Origin: Pseudomonas sp. L5B5 | Lineage (GTDB): Bacteria; Pseudomonadota; Gammaproteobacteria; Pseudomonadales; Pseudomonadaceae | NCBI RefSeq assembly: GCF_020520285.1 | Contig: NZ_CP084742.1 | Location: 5,753,501 to 5,817,500, forward strand | Length of the DNA: 64,000 bases | Reading direction: 5' to 3' | Made by a program: the position numbers and the translations under genes | Notes under the pieces: model-generated | Seen by the model: only the letters and a program-made list of their open reading frames with translations | What the model was told of the DNA's origin: nothing | The model's database searches: none | Shown here: positions 55,724 to 64,000 of the stretch, piece after piece | How the letters are laid out: every line of letters starts with the position of its first letter | How positions within the stretch are numbered: the first letter of the stretch is position 1

Positions 55724-58342
55724 TCAGATATCCCAGACCAGGTTCACCGAGAAATTGCGGCCGGGCATGGTCAGGCGGTCGAGGTTGGCGGGGGCGGTCT
55801 GCCCGGCTTCCCCGACGCTGTCGTAGCCGCGCACGTCGTCCCAGTTCCAGTACTTCTTGTCGGTCAGGTTGTACAGGCCGGCATTGACGGTCAGGTCGTC
55901 GGTGACCTTGTAGAACCCGGTCAGGTCGAGAATGCCGAAGCCGGGCGTCTTGAACTGGCCGCTGGCAAGACGACCGTCCGGAGCCTTGAAGGTGCTGTCG
56001 TCGACCCGATCCTTGCGCTTGACCAGGGTCCAGCTCAGCAGGGCGCCGTACTGGTCCTGCTCATAGCCCAGGCCGAATACGCCCTTGAGCGGGTTGACGC
56101 TGTTGATCGGTTCGCCATTGTCGTTGTTGCGCCCGTAGGCATAAGCCACCGAGCCGATGCTGTAGAGACCCTGGGGAGCACCGAAGGCGTCCAGGTTCAG
56201 GCGGCCCTTGGCCTCGGCCCCCTTGATGGTGGCACGCTTGATGTTGTTGCTCTGGATGACCGCTTGCAGTGCGCCAGCAGTGGTGGCGTCTTCATTGATG
56301 AAGTCGCGGTACTGGTTGTAGAACACCGACACGTCGAAGGAACCGGCGTCGAAACTGCCGCGCAGGCCGGTTTCGATGCCCTTGCTGGTTTCCGGCTTGA
56401 GCTTGGAGTTGGGTTCGACCACATAGCCGCCGGCGATGTTCTCGAAGCGTCCGTAGAGGGCTTTGGCCGATGGGGTACGGAAGCCTTCAGCGTACTGGCC
56501 GTAGGCAGTGTAGTGGTCATCGAAGGCATAGGTCAGGCCGAACTTGGGCGAGACCCGGTGCCAGGTCTTCTTCTCATCGCTGACCGGGAAGGCGCCGTTG
56601 GGGTTGACGGTGTTGAGGAATTCCTGGGTCACATGCGGCTTGAGCTGGATATAGTCGTAGCGCAGGCCCGGAGTGAAGGTCCAGGCATTCCAGCTGATCT
56701 GGTCTTGGGCGAACAGGGCGTAGCTGTTGATGGTCGGATCCGGGAAATCGCTGGATTTCTTCACGCTGTCGCTGGCGGTCGGGCTGGGGGCGCCGATGGC
56801 CGTGCAGCCGCCACCGACCTTCAGGCAGGTGGCGGTACCGAAGCGCGAGCCGGTGACCTTCTGTTGCTTGAGGGTGGTGCCGTAGGTCAGCTGGTGGTCG
56901 GTTTCACCCAGGGTGAAGGCCTTGTCCAACTGGGCATCGAACACCCACTGCTTTTCCTCGTACAGGGTCTGGCGTTCGCGCAGCACGTCACGCGCCACCG
57001 GGCTGAACACCGAGACTGGGTTGTAGCGTTCGCTGGTGGTCTGGTCGGTCTTGGCGATCTGGTAGTTCAGGCTCCATTTGATCCGGTCCGCCAGGGGCGA
57101 CTCCAGGGCGAAGCTGTTTTCCAGTCCGAAGCGTTCACGAGTGATGGTGTCGTTGCCGGTCCGCGAGCGGTACCAGTTCTGCCCCACGCCATTGAGAAAC
57201 AGGCCGCCCACCGCGCTTTTCTGATTGGTGTCGCGGTCGTCCTTGTATTTCTCGTAGGTCAGGCCCAGGCGTGCATCGTCGGCATAGTTCCAGCCCAGCT
57301 TGGCCAGCACATTGGTGGTGCGCACATCCTCCGGGTTGGCGGCGGTGCGGCCCAGGCCGGTGCCGTTGTTGCTGCCGTAGGATTCGGTCTCGTGACCATC
57401 GCGCCGGCTCAGGTGCAGCAAGCCGTCGAACTCGCCGACGCGGCCGGCGAACGTGCCGGACTTCAACCAGCTTTCGTCGGCCGAGCTGTAGCCGGTCTTC
57501 AGGCGTGCGCCGACGTCCTGGCCGGGCTTGATGATGTCGTCGGGGTCCAGGGTGTAGTAGCTGACCGCGCCGCCAATGGCGTTGCTGCCATACAGCACCG
57601 AGGCCGGGCCGCGGAGGATTTCCACGCGCTTGACGACTTCCGGGTCGACGTAGTTGCGGTTGGTCTTGGCGTAGGGGCCGCTGAAGAACTGGTTCGGGAC
57701 TTCGACACCGTCGACCTGGGTCAGGATCCGATTGCTGTCGATGCCGCGGATGTTGTAGCCGCTGATGCCGGCGCGCTGGCCGGCACCGCCCACCGAAACC
57801 CCGGGTTCGTAGCGCACCAGGTCCTTGATGTTTGTGACGTTCTGGCGGTCGAGTTCTTCCCGGGTGTGCACGCTCACCGTGCTCGGTACCGAGTTGATGT
57901 CCTGTTCCTGGCGGGTGGCGCTGATGGTCACCTGCTGCAGGTTCACCGCATTGGGGTTGCTGCGTTTCTCCAGGACGATGTTGTTGCTGCCCAGCTTGCG
58001 ATAGCTCAGGTTGGTGCCGGCCAGCAGCCGATCCAGGGCTTTCTCCGGCGTCAGCGAGCCGCGTACTCCCGGAGAAACCACGTCCTTGCCCAATTCGGCC
58101 GGCAGGCCTACCTGCCAGCCGGTGACGGTGGTGAAGGCGTTGAGGGCCGACACCAGGGGCTGCTGGGCGATGGCAAAGGTGTAGTTGCCCATGCGCTGGC
58201 TGGAGGCGGCGGGGGCCTGGTCGGCCAGCGCCGGAGCCGCCTGGGTACCGGCCAGCAGGATGGCGGCGGTGAGCAGTGACAGGGTGCAATGTTGCAGGCG
58301 AGAGTTGGAAACAGCGGATCGGCTGTTGAGACGAGAAGACAT
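55724..58342 (-). CDS. TonB-dependent heme receptor with STN signalling domain
   Basis: An 872-residue outer-membrane receptor. ATG 58342 has GGAG 9 bases upstream. A signal peptide ends near residue 41. The STN domain (about 50-125: FAIAQQPLVSALNAF, NLSYRKLGSNNIVLEKR) passes the ligand signal to FecR. A plug (STVSVHTREELDRQN, LYGSNAIGGAVSYYTLD) and 22-strand barrel follow. GFRTPSAKALYG and EPNSKLKPE are the variants of the FRAP/NPNL boxes of heme receptors, and the C-terminus ends in the aromatic NFSVNLVWDI. Neighbouring hemO supports heme or hemoprotein as ligand (HxuA-like). Confidence 0.9.
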   Translation of the reverse strand: MSSRLNSRSAVSNSRLQHCTLSLLTAAILLAGTQAAPALADQAPAASSQRMGNYTFAIAQQPLVSALNAFTTVTGWQVGLPAELGKDVVSPGVRGSLTPEKALDRLLAGTNLSYRKLGSNNIVLEKRSNPNAVNLQQVTISATRQEQDINSVPSTVSVHTREELDRQNVTNIKDLVRYEPGVSVGGAGQRAGISGYNIRGIDSNRILTQVDGVEVPNQFFSGPYAKTNRNYVDPEVVKRVEILRGPASVLYGSNAIGGAVSYYTLDPDDIIKPGQDVGARLKTGYSSADESWLKSGTFAGRVGEFDGLLHLSRRDGHETESYGSNNGTGLGRTAANPEDVRTTNVLAKLGWNYADDARLGLTYEKYKDDRDTNQKSAVGGLFLNGVGQNWYRSRTGNDTITRERFGLENSFALESPLADRIKWSLNYQIAKTDQTTSERYNPVSVFSPVARDVLRERQTLYEEKQWVFDAQLDKAFTLGETDHQLTYGTTLKQQKVTGSRFGTATCLKVGGGCTAIGAPSPTASDSVKKSSDFPDPTINSYALFAQDQISWNAWTFTPGLRYDYIQLKPHVTQEFLNTVNPNGAFPVSDEKKTWHRVSPKFGLTYAFDDHYTAYGQYAEGFRTPSAKALYGRFENIAGGYVVEPNSKLKPETSKGIETGLRGSFDAGSFDVSVFYNQYRDFINEDATTAGALQAVIQSNNIKRATIKGAEAKGRLNLDAFGAPQGLYSIGSVAYAYGRNNDNGEPINSVNPLKGVFGLGYEQDQYGALLSWTLVKRKDRVDDSTFKAPDGRLASGQFKTPGFGILDLTGFYKVTDDLTVNAGLYNLTDKKYWNWDDVRGYDSVGEAGQTAPANLDRLTMPGRNFSVNLVWDI

Positions 58343-58396
58343 CGAAAGCGCTCCGGGTCGCACGAATCTTTATAGGTGTGCAGATTTGCACTCAAA

Positions 58397-58415
58397 AATG
58401 CGAATCAATTGCATT
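58397..58415. promoter_or_regulatory. Fur-box-like palindrome upstream of the heme receptor
   Basis: AATGCGAATCAATTGCATT is a 19-bp near-palindrome matching the 7-1-7 Fur core (TGATAATCATTATCA) at 10 of 15 positions. It is 55 bases upstream of the receptor ATG. Confidence 0.5.
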
Positions 58416-58465
58416 GGCTATAACGAGACGTACGACCTGTGGCTGTCGCGTAAAAATAATTGTTC

Positions 58466-59434
58466 TCAATTGAGAATCACCAGCGCTGGCAGTTCCGAAA
58501 GGCGTGCCGACGTGATGTGGGCCAGGGAGCGCACCACGTCCAGAGGCTGGTCCAGGCGGTAGTTGCCGGTCACCGCGACATTGGCCAACTGTTCGTTGGT
58601 GTTGACGATCCAGCCTGGATAGTAACGGCGCAACTCGGCCAGGACCTGGCTCAGCGGGCAGTTTTCGAACACCAGGCGACCGTCGACCCAGGCCAGCTCC
58701 TTGCCGGCGTCGAGCCTGGCCGGTTGGTCGAAGCCCTTGGGGCCGACCCTCACGCTTTCACCGGCGCTCAGGCGCAGGCGCTGGTCGGCATGGGTGGCTC
58801 GCAGGTCTAGGTCCCCGCGCTGCACCTGGACCTGGGCGACGCCATCCAGGTAGCGCACGGCGAAGGTGGTATCACGCACGCTGGCGCGCACCGGGCCGGC
58901 GTCCAGCTCCAGGGGCAATCCGCGATTGCCCGGGACTTCGAAGAAAGCCTCGCCCTGGTACAGCCGCGCGCTACGTTGGTGGTCGTCGATATTGCTGGAG
59001 AACGCCGAGTTGGTGTTGAGCAGCACCCGGGAGCCGTCTTCGAGCTGCAGGCGCTGGCGCTCGCCCACCAGGGTCAGGTGATCGGCCTGCAGGCGCAGGG
59101 GCAGGTTGCTGAAGCTGAACAGCCCCAGGACCAGTACCGCGGCGGTGGCCAGGGGTTTCCAGTGGGGGCGCAGGCGCGCCAGCAGCGAGACTTTCGGCGG
59201 GACGGCCAGGGTCAGCGCAGACTGCGCCACTTGTGGCCCATCCCAGATGGCCTGGGCCCTGGTGAAGGCCTGGGCATTGAGTGGCGATGCGGCCAGCCAC
59301 TGCTGGAATTGGCGTGTCTGTTCCGGGGTCGGATGTTCCAGCTCGATCAGCCAGTCCAGGGCCTGGTCCATGGCCTGGATGCTTGGGGGCGTGCCAGCAG
59401 GGGTAGGCGGCTCGGCGCTGTGAAGGTCCGTCAC
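58466..59434 (-). CDS. FecR-family anti-sigma/sensor protein
   Basis: A 322-residue FecR-like regulator. The N-terminal DUF4880 region (WLIELEHPTPEQTRQFQQWL) binds the sigma factor in the cytoplasm; a span lies near residue 95 (LATAAVLVLGLFSF); the periplasmic FecR domain (LEDGSRVLLNTNSAFS) and secretin-like C-terminal part meet the receptor STN domain. It controls the FecI factor encoded 113 bases upstream. Confidence 0.92.
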   Translation of the reverse strand: MTDLHSAEPPTPAGTPPSIQAMDQALDWLIELEHPTPEQTRQFQQWLAASPLNAQAFTRAQAIWDGPQVAQSALTLAVPPKVSLLARLRPHWKPLATAAVLVLGLFSFSNLPLRLQADHLTLVGERQRLQLEDGSRVLLNTNSAFSSNIDDHQRSARLYQGEAFFEVPGNRGLPLELDAGPVRASVRDTTFAVRYLDGVAQVQVQRGDLDLRATHADQRLRLSAGESVRVGPKGFDQPARLDAGKELAWVDGRLVFENCPLSQVLAELRRYYPGWIVNTNEQLANVAVTGNYRLDQPLDVVRSLAHITSARLSELPALVILN

Positions 59435-59547
59435 GGGTGTTCCTCGGCCGCGTCTGTGCGCAGCTGTTTTTTCAAGAGAGAGCGAAAGCCGGCCAAGGGT
59501 AACAAAGGCCCGGGGCTGACGCAGTCATTCTGCCTGGCGGTTGATGC

Positions 59548-60066
59548 TCACTGGCCGTCGAGGCGTTCGGCGACGCCGATGCAGATGGCCATGATCAGTT
59601 TCAGCTCCTTTTGCACCGTGCTCGGGGAAACCTTCAACTCGTCGGCGATCTCCTGGTAGCTCTGGCCATGCAGGCGGCTGAGGATGAAGATCCGCTGCTG
59701 GCGGGCGCTGAGTTGACCGAGGCTGATGTTCAAGCGCTCCAGCAACTGCTCGGCATGAGCGGCATCCTCGGCGCTGCTGGTGGGGGCGGCGACACTCTCC
59801 AGCACCTGGAGTGGCACGTCCTCGAGCAGGGTACGGTCCTGGATGCGCCGGGCCCGCAGATGGTCGAGCGCCAGGTTGCGCGCAGTCTGGAACACGAAGG
59901 GTTCCAGGTGGGTGATCGGCCGCTCGGTGAGGGCCCGGGTCACTCGCAGGTAGGTTTCTTGCAACAGGTCTTCGGCGGTGCTGTGGTTGTTGACCATCCG
60001 CTCCAGCGTGCGCAGCAGAGAAATCCGTTGAGTGAGGAAGACATGGTTGAAGTGCGATTGGCTCAC
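59548..60066 (-). CDS. FecI-family ECF sigma factor
   Basis: A 172-residue extracytoplasmic sigma factor. Region 2 (HSTAEDLLQETYLRVTRAL, FVFQTARNLALDHLRARR) and region 4 (LSARQQRIFILSRLHGQSYQEIADEL) are clear. It transcribes the heme receptor gene when FecR relays receptor occupancy. A Fur-box sequence lies 29 bases upstream of its ATG. Confidence 0.93.
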   Translation of the reverse strand: MSQSHFNHVFLTQRISLLRTLERMVNNHSTAEDLLQETYLRVTRALTERPITHLEPFVFQTARNLALDHLRARRIQDRTLLEDVPLQVLESVAAPTSSAEDAAHAEQLLERLNISLGQLSARQQRIFILSRLHGQSYQEIADELKVSPSTVQKELKLIMAICIGVAERLDGQ

Positions 60067-60094
60067 AGCAAGACCTGATCCATTTTTAGCAGAT

Positions 60095-60109
60095 GATAAT
60101 GATTGTCAT
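60095..60109 (-). promoter_or_regulatory. Fur box upstream of the ECF sigma gene
   Basis: Minus strand ATGACAATCATTATC agrees with the Fur consensus ATGATAATCATTATC at 14 of 15 positions. Position suits iron repression of the sigma-sensor genes. Confidence 0.8.
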
Positions 60110-60202
60110 CTACACCTGCGGTCAAGCCTTGCGTGAATTGTCCCGTCCGGCAGCGTTCGGCTGGCCGGCGGGAACCGGTGCCGATGGCCGGTGGTCAGCC
60201 GT

Positions 60203-61207
60203 TCATTCGGCGTTGCACAGGGCCAGACAGTTATCCAGCATGCGGTTGGAGAAACCCCACTCGTTGTCGTACCAGGCCAGGACCTTGAGCAGGCGGCCGC
60301 CGCTGACCTTGGTGTGATTGGCGTCGAAGATCGACGACAGCGGGTTGTGGTTGAAGTCGCTGGAGACCAGCGGCAGGGTGTTGTAGCCCAGGACCTTGGA
60401 ATGCTGGCTGGCGCTCTTGAGCAGGGCGTTGACTTCCTCGGCCGTGGTATCACGCTTGAGGGTCACGGTCAGGTCCACCAGGGACACGTTGATCACCGGT
60501 ACCCGCACCGCCATGCCGGTCAGCTTGCCGGCCAGGTCCGGCAGCACCAGGCCCACGGCCTCGGCTGCGCCGGTCTTGCTCGGGATCATGTTCTGGGTGC
60601 CGGAGCGGGCACGGTAGGGGTCGGTGTGATAGACGTCGGTGAGGTTCTGGTCGTTGGTGTAGGCATGGATCGTGGTCATCAGGCCGTTGTCGATGCCCAG
60701 TTCGCGATGCAGCACCTGGGCCACCGGGGCCAGGCAGTTGGTGGTGCAGGAGGCGTTGGAAATGATCTGGTGCGACTGGCGCAGGATGTCGTGGTTGACC
60801 CCATACACCACGGTGGCGTCAGCCCCCTTGGCCGGCGCCGAGATGATCACTTTGCGGGCGCCGGCAGTAAGATGGGCGGCGGCCTTGGCGCGGTCGGTGA
60901 ACAGCCCGGTGCATTCGAACACCACGTCGATCTTCTCCGCGGCCCAGGGCAGGTCGGCCGGATTGCGGATGGCACTGACCGCGATGCGGTCGCCATTGAC
61001 GGTCAGGCTTTCCTGATCGTGCTGGACATCGGCATCGAACAGGCCGTGGACGGTATCGTGCTTGAGCAGGTGGGCATTGATAGCGCTGTCTCCGAGATCA
61101 TTGATGGCGACGACCTGCAGATCCTGGCGATAACCTTGGGTATAGAGTGCGCGCAGGACGTTGCGGCCGATGCGGCCAAAACCATTGATTGCGATTCGAA
61201 GAGTCAT
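60203..61207 (-). CDS. gapA: Glyceraldehyde-3-phosphate dehydrogenase
   Basis: A 334-residue GAPDH, type I. NAD motif [15 protein letters not shown], catalytic cysteine in [12 protein letters not shown] (about residue 152), and the C-terminal [13 protein letters not shown] are intact. It oxidises glyceraldehyde-3-phosphate from the Entner-Doudoroff split in the catabolic direction. Divergent from edd with two HexR-type operators between. Confidence 0.96.
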   Translation of the reverse strand: MTLRIAINGFGRIGRNVLRALYTQGYRQDLQVVAINDLGDSAINAHLLKHDTVHGLFDADVQHDQESLTVNGDRIAVSAIRNPADLPWAAEKIDVVFECTGLFTDRAKAAAHLTAGARKVIISAPAKGADATVVYGVNHDILRQSHQIISNASCTTNCLAPVAQVLHRELGIDNGLMTTIHAYTNDQNLTDVYHTDPYRARSGTQNMIPSKTGAAEAVGLVLPDLAGKLTGMAVRVPVINVSLVDLTVTLKRDTTAEEVNALLKSASQHSKVLGYNTLPLVSSDFNHNPLSSIFDANHTKVSGGRLLKVLAWYDNEWGFSNRMLDNCLALCNAE

Positions 61208-61232
61208 GGGTAAACGCCTGTCGGTGAATTTG

Positions 61233-61247
61233 TTGTTGGAATTACAA
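61233..61247. promoter_or_regulatory. HexR operator, gapA side
   Basis: TTGTTGGAATTACAA, a TTGT-N7-ACAA palindrome, 26 bases upstream of the gapA ATG. HexR of Pseudomonas binds this pattern at gap-1, edd and zwf and releases on KDPG. Confidence 0.85.
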
Positions 61248-61294
61248 GATTATTCGCATAGAAATAGAAAACAAGCCTTTTTAGTGGCAATATT

Positions 61295-61309
61295 TTGTCT
61301 TATCTACAA
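61295..61309. promoter_or_regulatory. HexR operator, edd side
   Basis: TTGTCTTATCTACAA, again TTGT-N7-ACAA, 121 bases upstream of the edd ATG. Second of the pair in the divergent region. Confidence 0.85.
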
Positions 61310-61429
61310 CGAGTGACCTGAATCAACTGGTCCGAATGGTCAGGAATTCCCTCCGCTGTCCCCCAGTGGCGGGCCTTCCACCAGCATAGACAAACAGGTC
61401 GCCACATCCGTTAGCCTGGAGTTCTACAC

Positions 61430-63256
61430 ATGCATCCCCGCGTTCTTGAGGTCACCGAACGGCTCATCGCCCGTAGTCGCGCCACTCGCCAGGCTTATCT
61501 CGCCCTGATCCGCAGTGCCGCCAGCGACGGCCCGCAGCGCGGCAAGCTGCAATGTGCGAACTTCGCCCACGGGGTGGCCGGTTGCGGCACCGAAGACAAG
61601 CACAGCCTGCGGATGATGAACGCGGCCAACGTGGCGATTGTTTCGTCATATAACGACATGTTGTCGGCGCACCAGCCCTACGAGCATTTCCCCGAGCTGA
61701 TCAAGCAGGCCCTGCGCGAGATCGGTTCGGTCGGCCAGTTCGCCGGGGGAACCCCAGCCATGTGCGACGGCGTGACCCAGGGCGAGGCGGGCATGGAGTT
61801 GAGCCTGCCCAGTCGCGAGGTGATCGCGTTGTCCACTGCGGTAGCGCTGTCGCACAACATGTTCGACGCCGCGCTGATGCTGGGTATCTGCGACAAGATC
61901 GTTCCGGGCCTGATGATGGGCGCGCTGCGCTTCGGCCACCTGCCGATGATCTTTGTCCCGGGCGGCCCCATGGTTTCCGGGATCTCCAACAAGCAGAAAG
62001 CCGACGTGCGCCAGCGCTATGCCGAAGGCAAGGCCACTCGCGAAGAGTTGCTGGAATCGGAGATGAAGTCCTACCACAGCCCGGGCACCTGCACCTTCTA
62101 TGGCACCGCCAACACCAACCAACTGCTGATGGAGGTCATGGGCCTGCATTTGCCCGGTTCATCCTTCGTCAATCCCAACACGCCGCTGCGCGATGCCCTG
62201 ACCTTCGAGGCGGCGCAGCAAGTCACCCGCCTGACCCGGCAGAGCGGCCACTTCACGCCCATCGGTGAAATCGTCGACGAGCGTTGCCTGGTCAACTCCA
62301 TCGTCGCCCTGCACGCCACAGGCGGTTCCACCAACCACACCCTGCACATGCCGGCCATCGCCCAGGCCGCGGGCATCCAGCTGACCTGGCAGGACATGGC
62401 CGACCTGTCCGAGGTGGTGCCGACCCTGTCCCACGTCTATCCCAACGGCAAGGCCGACATCAACCACTTCCAGGCCGCTGGCGGCATGTCGTTCCTGATC
62501 CGCGAGCTGCTGGAGGCCGGCCTGCTGCACGAGGACGTCAATACCGTGGCTGGCCGTGGCCTGAGCCGCTACACCCGGGAGCCGTTCCTGGATAACGGCA
62601 AGCTGGTCTGGCGCGACGGCCCGATCGAAAGCCTCGATGAAAGCATCCTGCGTCCGGTGGCCCGGGCCTTTTCGCCGGAAGGCGGCCTGCGGGTGATGGA
62701 AGGCAACCTGGGGCGCGGGGTGATGAAGGTGTCCGCCGTGGCCCCGGAGCACCAGGTCGTCGAGGCGCCTGCCGTGGTGTTCCAGGACCAGCAGGACCTG
62801 GCCGATGCCTTCAAGGCGGGCCAATTGGAGAAGGACTTCGTGGCGGTGATGCGCTTCCAGGGGCCACGGTCCAACGGCATGCCCGAACTGCACAAGATGA
62901 CCCCCTTCCTGGGCGTGCTGCAGGATCGTGGCTTCAAGGTGGCCCTGGTGACCGACGGGCGCATGTCCGGCGCCTCGGGCAAGATTCCGGCGGCGATCCA
63001 CGTCAGCCCCGAAGCCCAGGTCGGCGGCGCGCTGGCACGGGTACGGGACGGCGATATCATTCGTGTGGATGGCGTAAAAGGCATCCTGGAGCTTAAGGTG
63101 GACGCCGAGGAGTTCGCCGCCCGTGAGCCGGCCAAGGGGTTGCTGGGCAACAACGTCGGCACCGGTCGTGAACTCTTCGCTTTCATGCGCATGGCCTTCA
63201 GCTCGGCAGAGCAGGGCGCCAGCGCCTTTACTTCTGCCCTGGAGACGCTGAATTGA
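61430..63256 (+). CDS. edd: 6-Phosphogluconate dehydratase
   Basis: A 608-residue IlvD/Edd enzyme making 2-keto-3-deoxy-6-phosphogluconate from 6-phosphogluconate, the committed Entner-Doudoroff step. Iron-sulfur cysteines lie in [12 protein letters not shown] and [12 protein letters not shown], and the family block [23 protein letters not shown] is near residue 505 (positions 505-527). Its stop overlaps the glk start. Confidence 0.97.
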   Translation: MHPRVLEVTERLIARSRATRQAYLALIRSAASDGPQRGKLQCANFAHGVAGCGTEDKHSLRMMNAANVAIVSSYNDMLSAHQPYEHFPELIKQALREIGSVGQFAGGTPAMCDGVTQGEAGMELSLPSREVIALSTAVALSHNMFDAALMLGICDKIVPGLMMGALRFGHLPMIFVPGGPMVSGISNKQKADVRQRYAEGKATREELLESEMKSYHSPGTCTFYGTANTNQLLMEVMGLHLPGSSFVNPNTPLRDALTFEAAQQVTRLTRQSGHFTPIGEIVDERCLVNSIVALHATGGSTNHTLHMPAIAQAAGIQLTWQDMADLSEVVPTLSHVYPNGKADINHFQAAGGMSFLIRELLEAGLLHEDVNTVAGRGLSRYTREPFLDNGKLVWRDGPIESLDESILRPVARAFSPEGGLRVMEGNLGRGVMKVSAVAPEHQVVEAPAVVFQDQQDLADAFKAGQLEKDFVAVMRFQGPRSNGMPELHKMTPFLGVLQDRGFKVALVTDGRMSGASGKIPAAIHVSPEAQVGGALARVRDGDIIRVDGVKGILELKVDAEEFAAREPAKGLLGNNVGTGRELFAFMRMAFSSAEQGASAFTSALETLN

Positions 63257-64000
63257 AACTGGCCCTGGTCGGTGACATCGGAGGCACCAACGCGCGGTTC
63301 GCGTTGTGGAAAGACCAACAGCTGGACGCGATCCAGGTTCATGCGACCGCGGACTACAGCTGCCCGGAGGACGCCATCAAGGCTTACCTGCAGGAACAGG
63401 GTATCGCCCTGGGCGCGGTGGGATCGGTATGCCTGTCGGTGGCCGGCCCGGTCAGCGGCGACGAGTTTCGCTTCACCAACAATCACTGGCGCCTGAATCG
63501 CCAGGCGTTCTGCCAGGCCTTGCAGGTCGAGCGCCTGCTGCTGGTCAACGATTTCTCGGCCATGGCCCTGGGCATGACCCGGCTGCAACCGGATGAGTAC
63601 CGGGTGGTCTGCCAAGGCACTGCCGAGCCGCTGCGCCCGGCGGTGGTGATCGGCCCGGGCACGGGCCTCGGGGTAGGGACTTTGCTGAGCCTGGCCGATG
63701 GCCGCTACCTGGCTCTGCCGGGTGAGGGTGGCCATGTCGACCTGCCCTTGAGCAGTCACCGGGAAACCCAGCTCTGGCAGCACATCCATGACGAGATCGG
63801 CCATGTCAGCGCCGAGACCGCCCTCAGTGGCGGCGGCCTGCCGCGGGTGTACCGGGCGATCTGCGCGGTGGACGGCCATGAGCCGCGCCTGGACACCCCC
63901 GAGGCGATTACCGCTGCGGGCCTGGCCGGCGACCCCATCGCCCGGGAGGTGCTGGAGCAGTTCAGTTGCTGGCTGGGCCGGGTCGCCGGCAACAACGTGC
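63253..64000 (+). CDS. glk: Glucokinase, 3' end outside window
   Basis: The first 249 codons of glucokinase, which phosphorylates glucose to glucose-6-phosphate with ATP. The start is TTG at 63253, overlapping the edd stop as TTGA, giving [19 protein letters not shown]. The ATP/sugar motifs [32 protein letters not shown] and GEGGHVD are in order. The frame is open to the window end. Translation is coupled to edd. Confidence 0.93.
   Translation, partial: MKLALVGDIGGTNARFALWKDQQLDAIQVHATADYSCPEDAIKAYLQEQGIALGAVGSVCLSVAGPVSGDEFRFTNNHWRLNRQAFCQALQVERLLLVNDFSAMALGMTRLQPDEYRVVCQGTAEPLRPAVVIGPGTGLGVGTLLSLADGRYLALPGEGGHVDLPLSSHRETQLWQHIHDEIGHVSAETALSGGGLPRVYRAICAVDGHEPRLDTPEAITAAGLAGDPIAREVLEQFSCWLGRVAGNNV

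Noticed and set aside
58452..58478. TCTCAATTGAGA as an additional Fur box
   Set aside because: Overlaps the 3' end of fecR and matches the core poorly; the 58397 site is better.

Overview
The window reads as a chromosomal segment of a Pseudomonas of the fluorescens group. The evidence is gene order and content: the Entner-Doudoroff cluster gapA / edd / glk with HexR-type operators, arcDABC with an ANR-type box, a glycine-cleavage/serine-dehydratase operon (gcvH-gcvP-sdaA-gcvT) with its TyrR-class sigma54 activator GcsR, a FecI/FecR/TonB-receptor/heme oxygenase cluster, and Pseudomonas-type REP elements. Assignment below the genus is inference. No rRNA, tRNA, CRISPR array or intact insertion sequence was found.

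Layout. 1-4326: four genes (partial short-chain dehydrogenase, LysR, 14-TM drug-type MFS pump, AraC regulator) whose codon use (heavy GCG alanine) differs from the rest. The block stops abruptly at a broken ParD-like antitoxin remnant (4391-4525), so it looks acquired. 4712-7152: two convergent paralogous lipoproteins of unknown function sharing a four-cysteine pattern. 7531-12825: the osmolyte symporter ProP, a DUF2750 protein, an unknown protein, a Tat-exported flavin amine oxidase and a chromosomal AadA-type aminoglycoside adenylyltransferase. 12822-17462: a LysR regulator divergent from a three-gene purine unit (adenosine deaminase-like enzyme, ACS-type MFS transporter, adenine deaminase-like enzyme with an altered active-site motif).

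17532-24658: an RND tripartite efflux operon flanked by two related TetR regulators. 24772-30004: an ABC exporter (HlyD-type adaptor, ATPase, two FtsX-type permeases) divergent from a membrane-bound LytTR regulator. 30001-32017: an OruR-like AraC regulator divergent from a PhyH-type dioxygenase. 32281-34198: nadA, an RDD membrane protein and a cold-shock protein. 34590-42420: the glycine cleavage operon, its sigma54 promoter, paired 18-bp palindromes exactly 100 bp apart, and gcsR.

42583-49797: a DUF5064 protein, then arcDABC on the minus strand, with a second full-length arcD transcribed divergently and overlapping alkA. 49794-54889: alkA, an unusual CaiB/BaiF CoA-transferase, a dCACHE chemoreceptor and a YbaN-family protein. 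55003-60066: heme oxygenase, heme-type TonB receptor, FecR and FecI with Fur-like boxes. 60203-64000: gapA divergent from edd-glk (glk cut by the window end) with two HexR operators between them.

How the genes work together: amino-acid nitrogen flows through arginine deiminase (arcDABC) and glycine/serine breakdown (gcv/sdaA). Hexose carbon flows through glk, edd and gapA under HexR. Heme iron is taken up and opened by the receptor and HemO under FecI/FecR and probably Fur. The purine cluster, the lipoprotein pair and the second arcD are the least explained parts.
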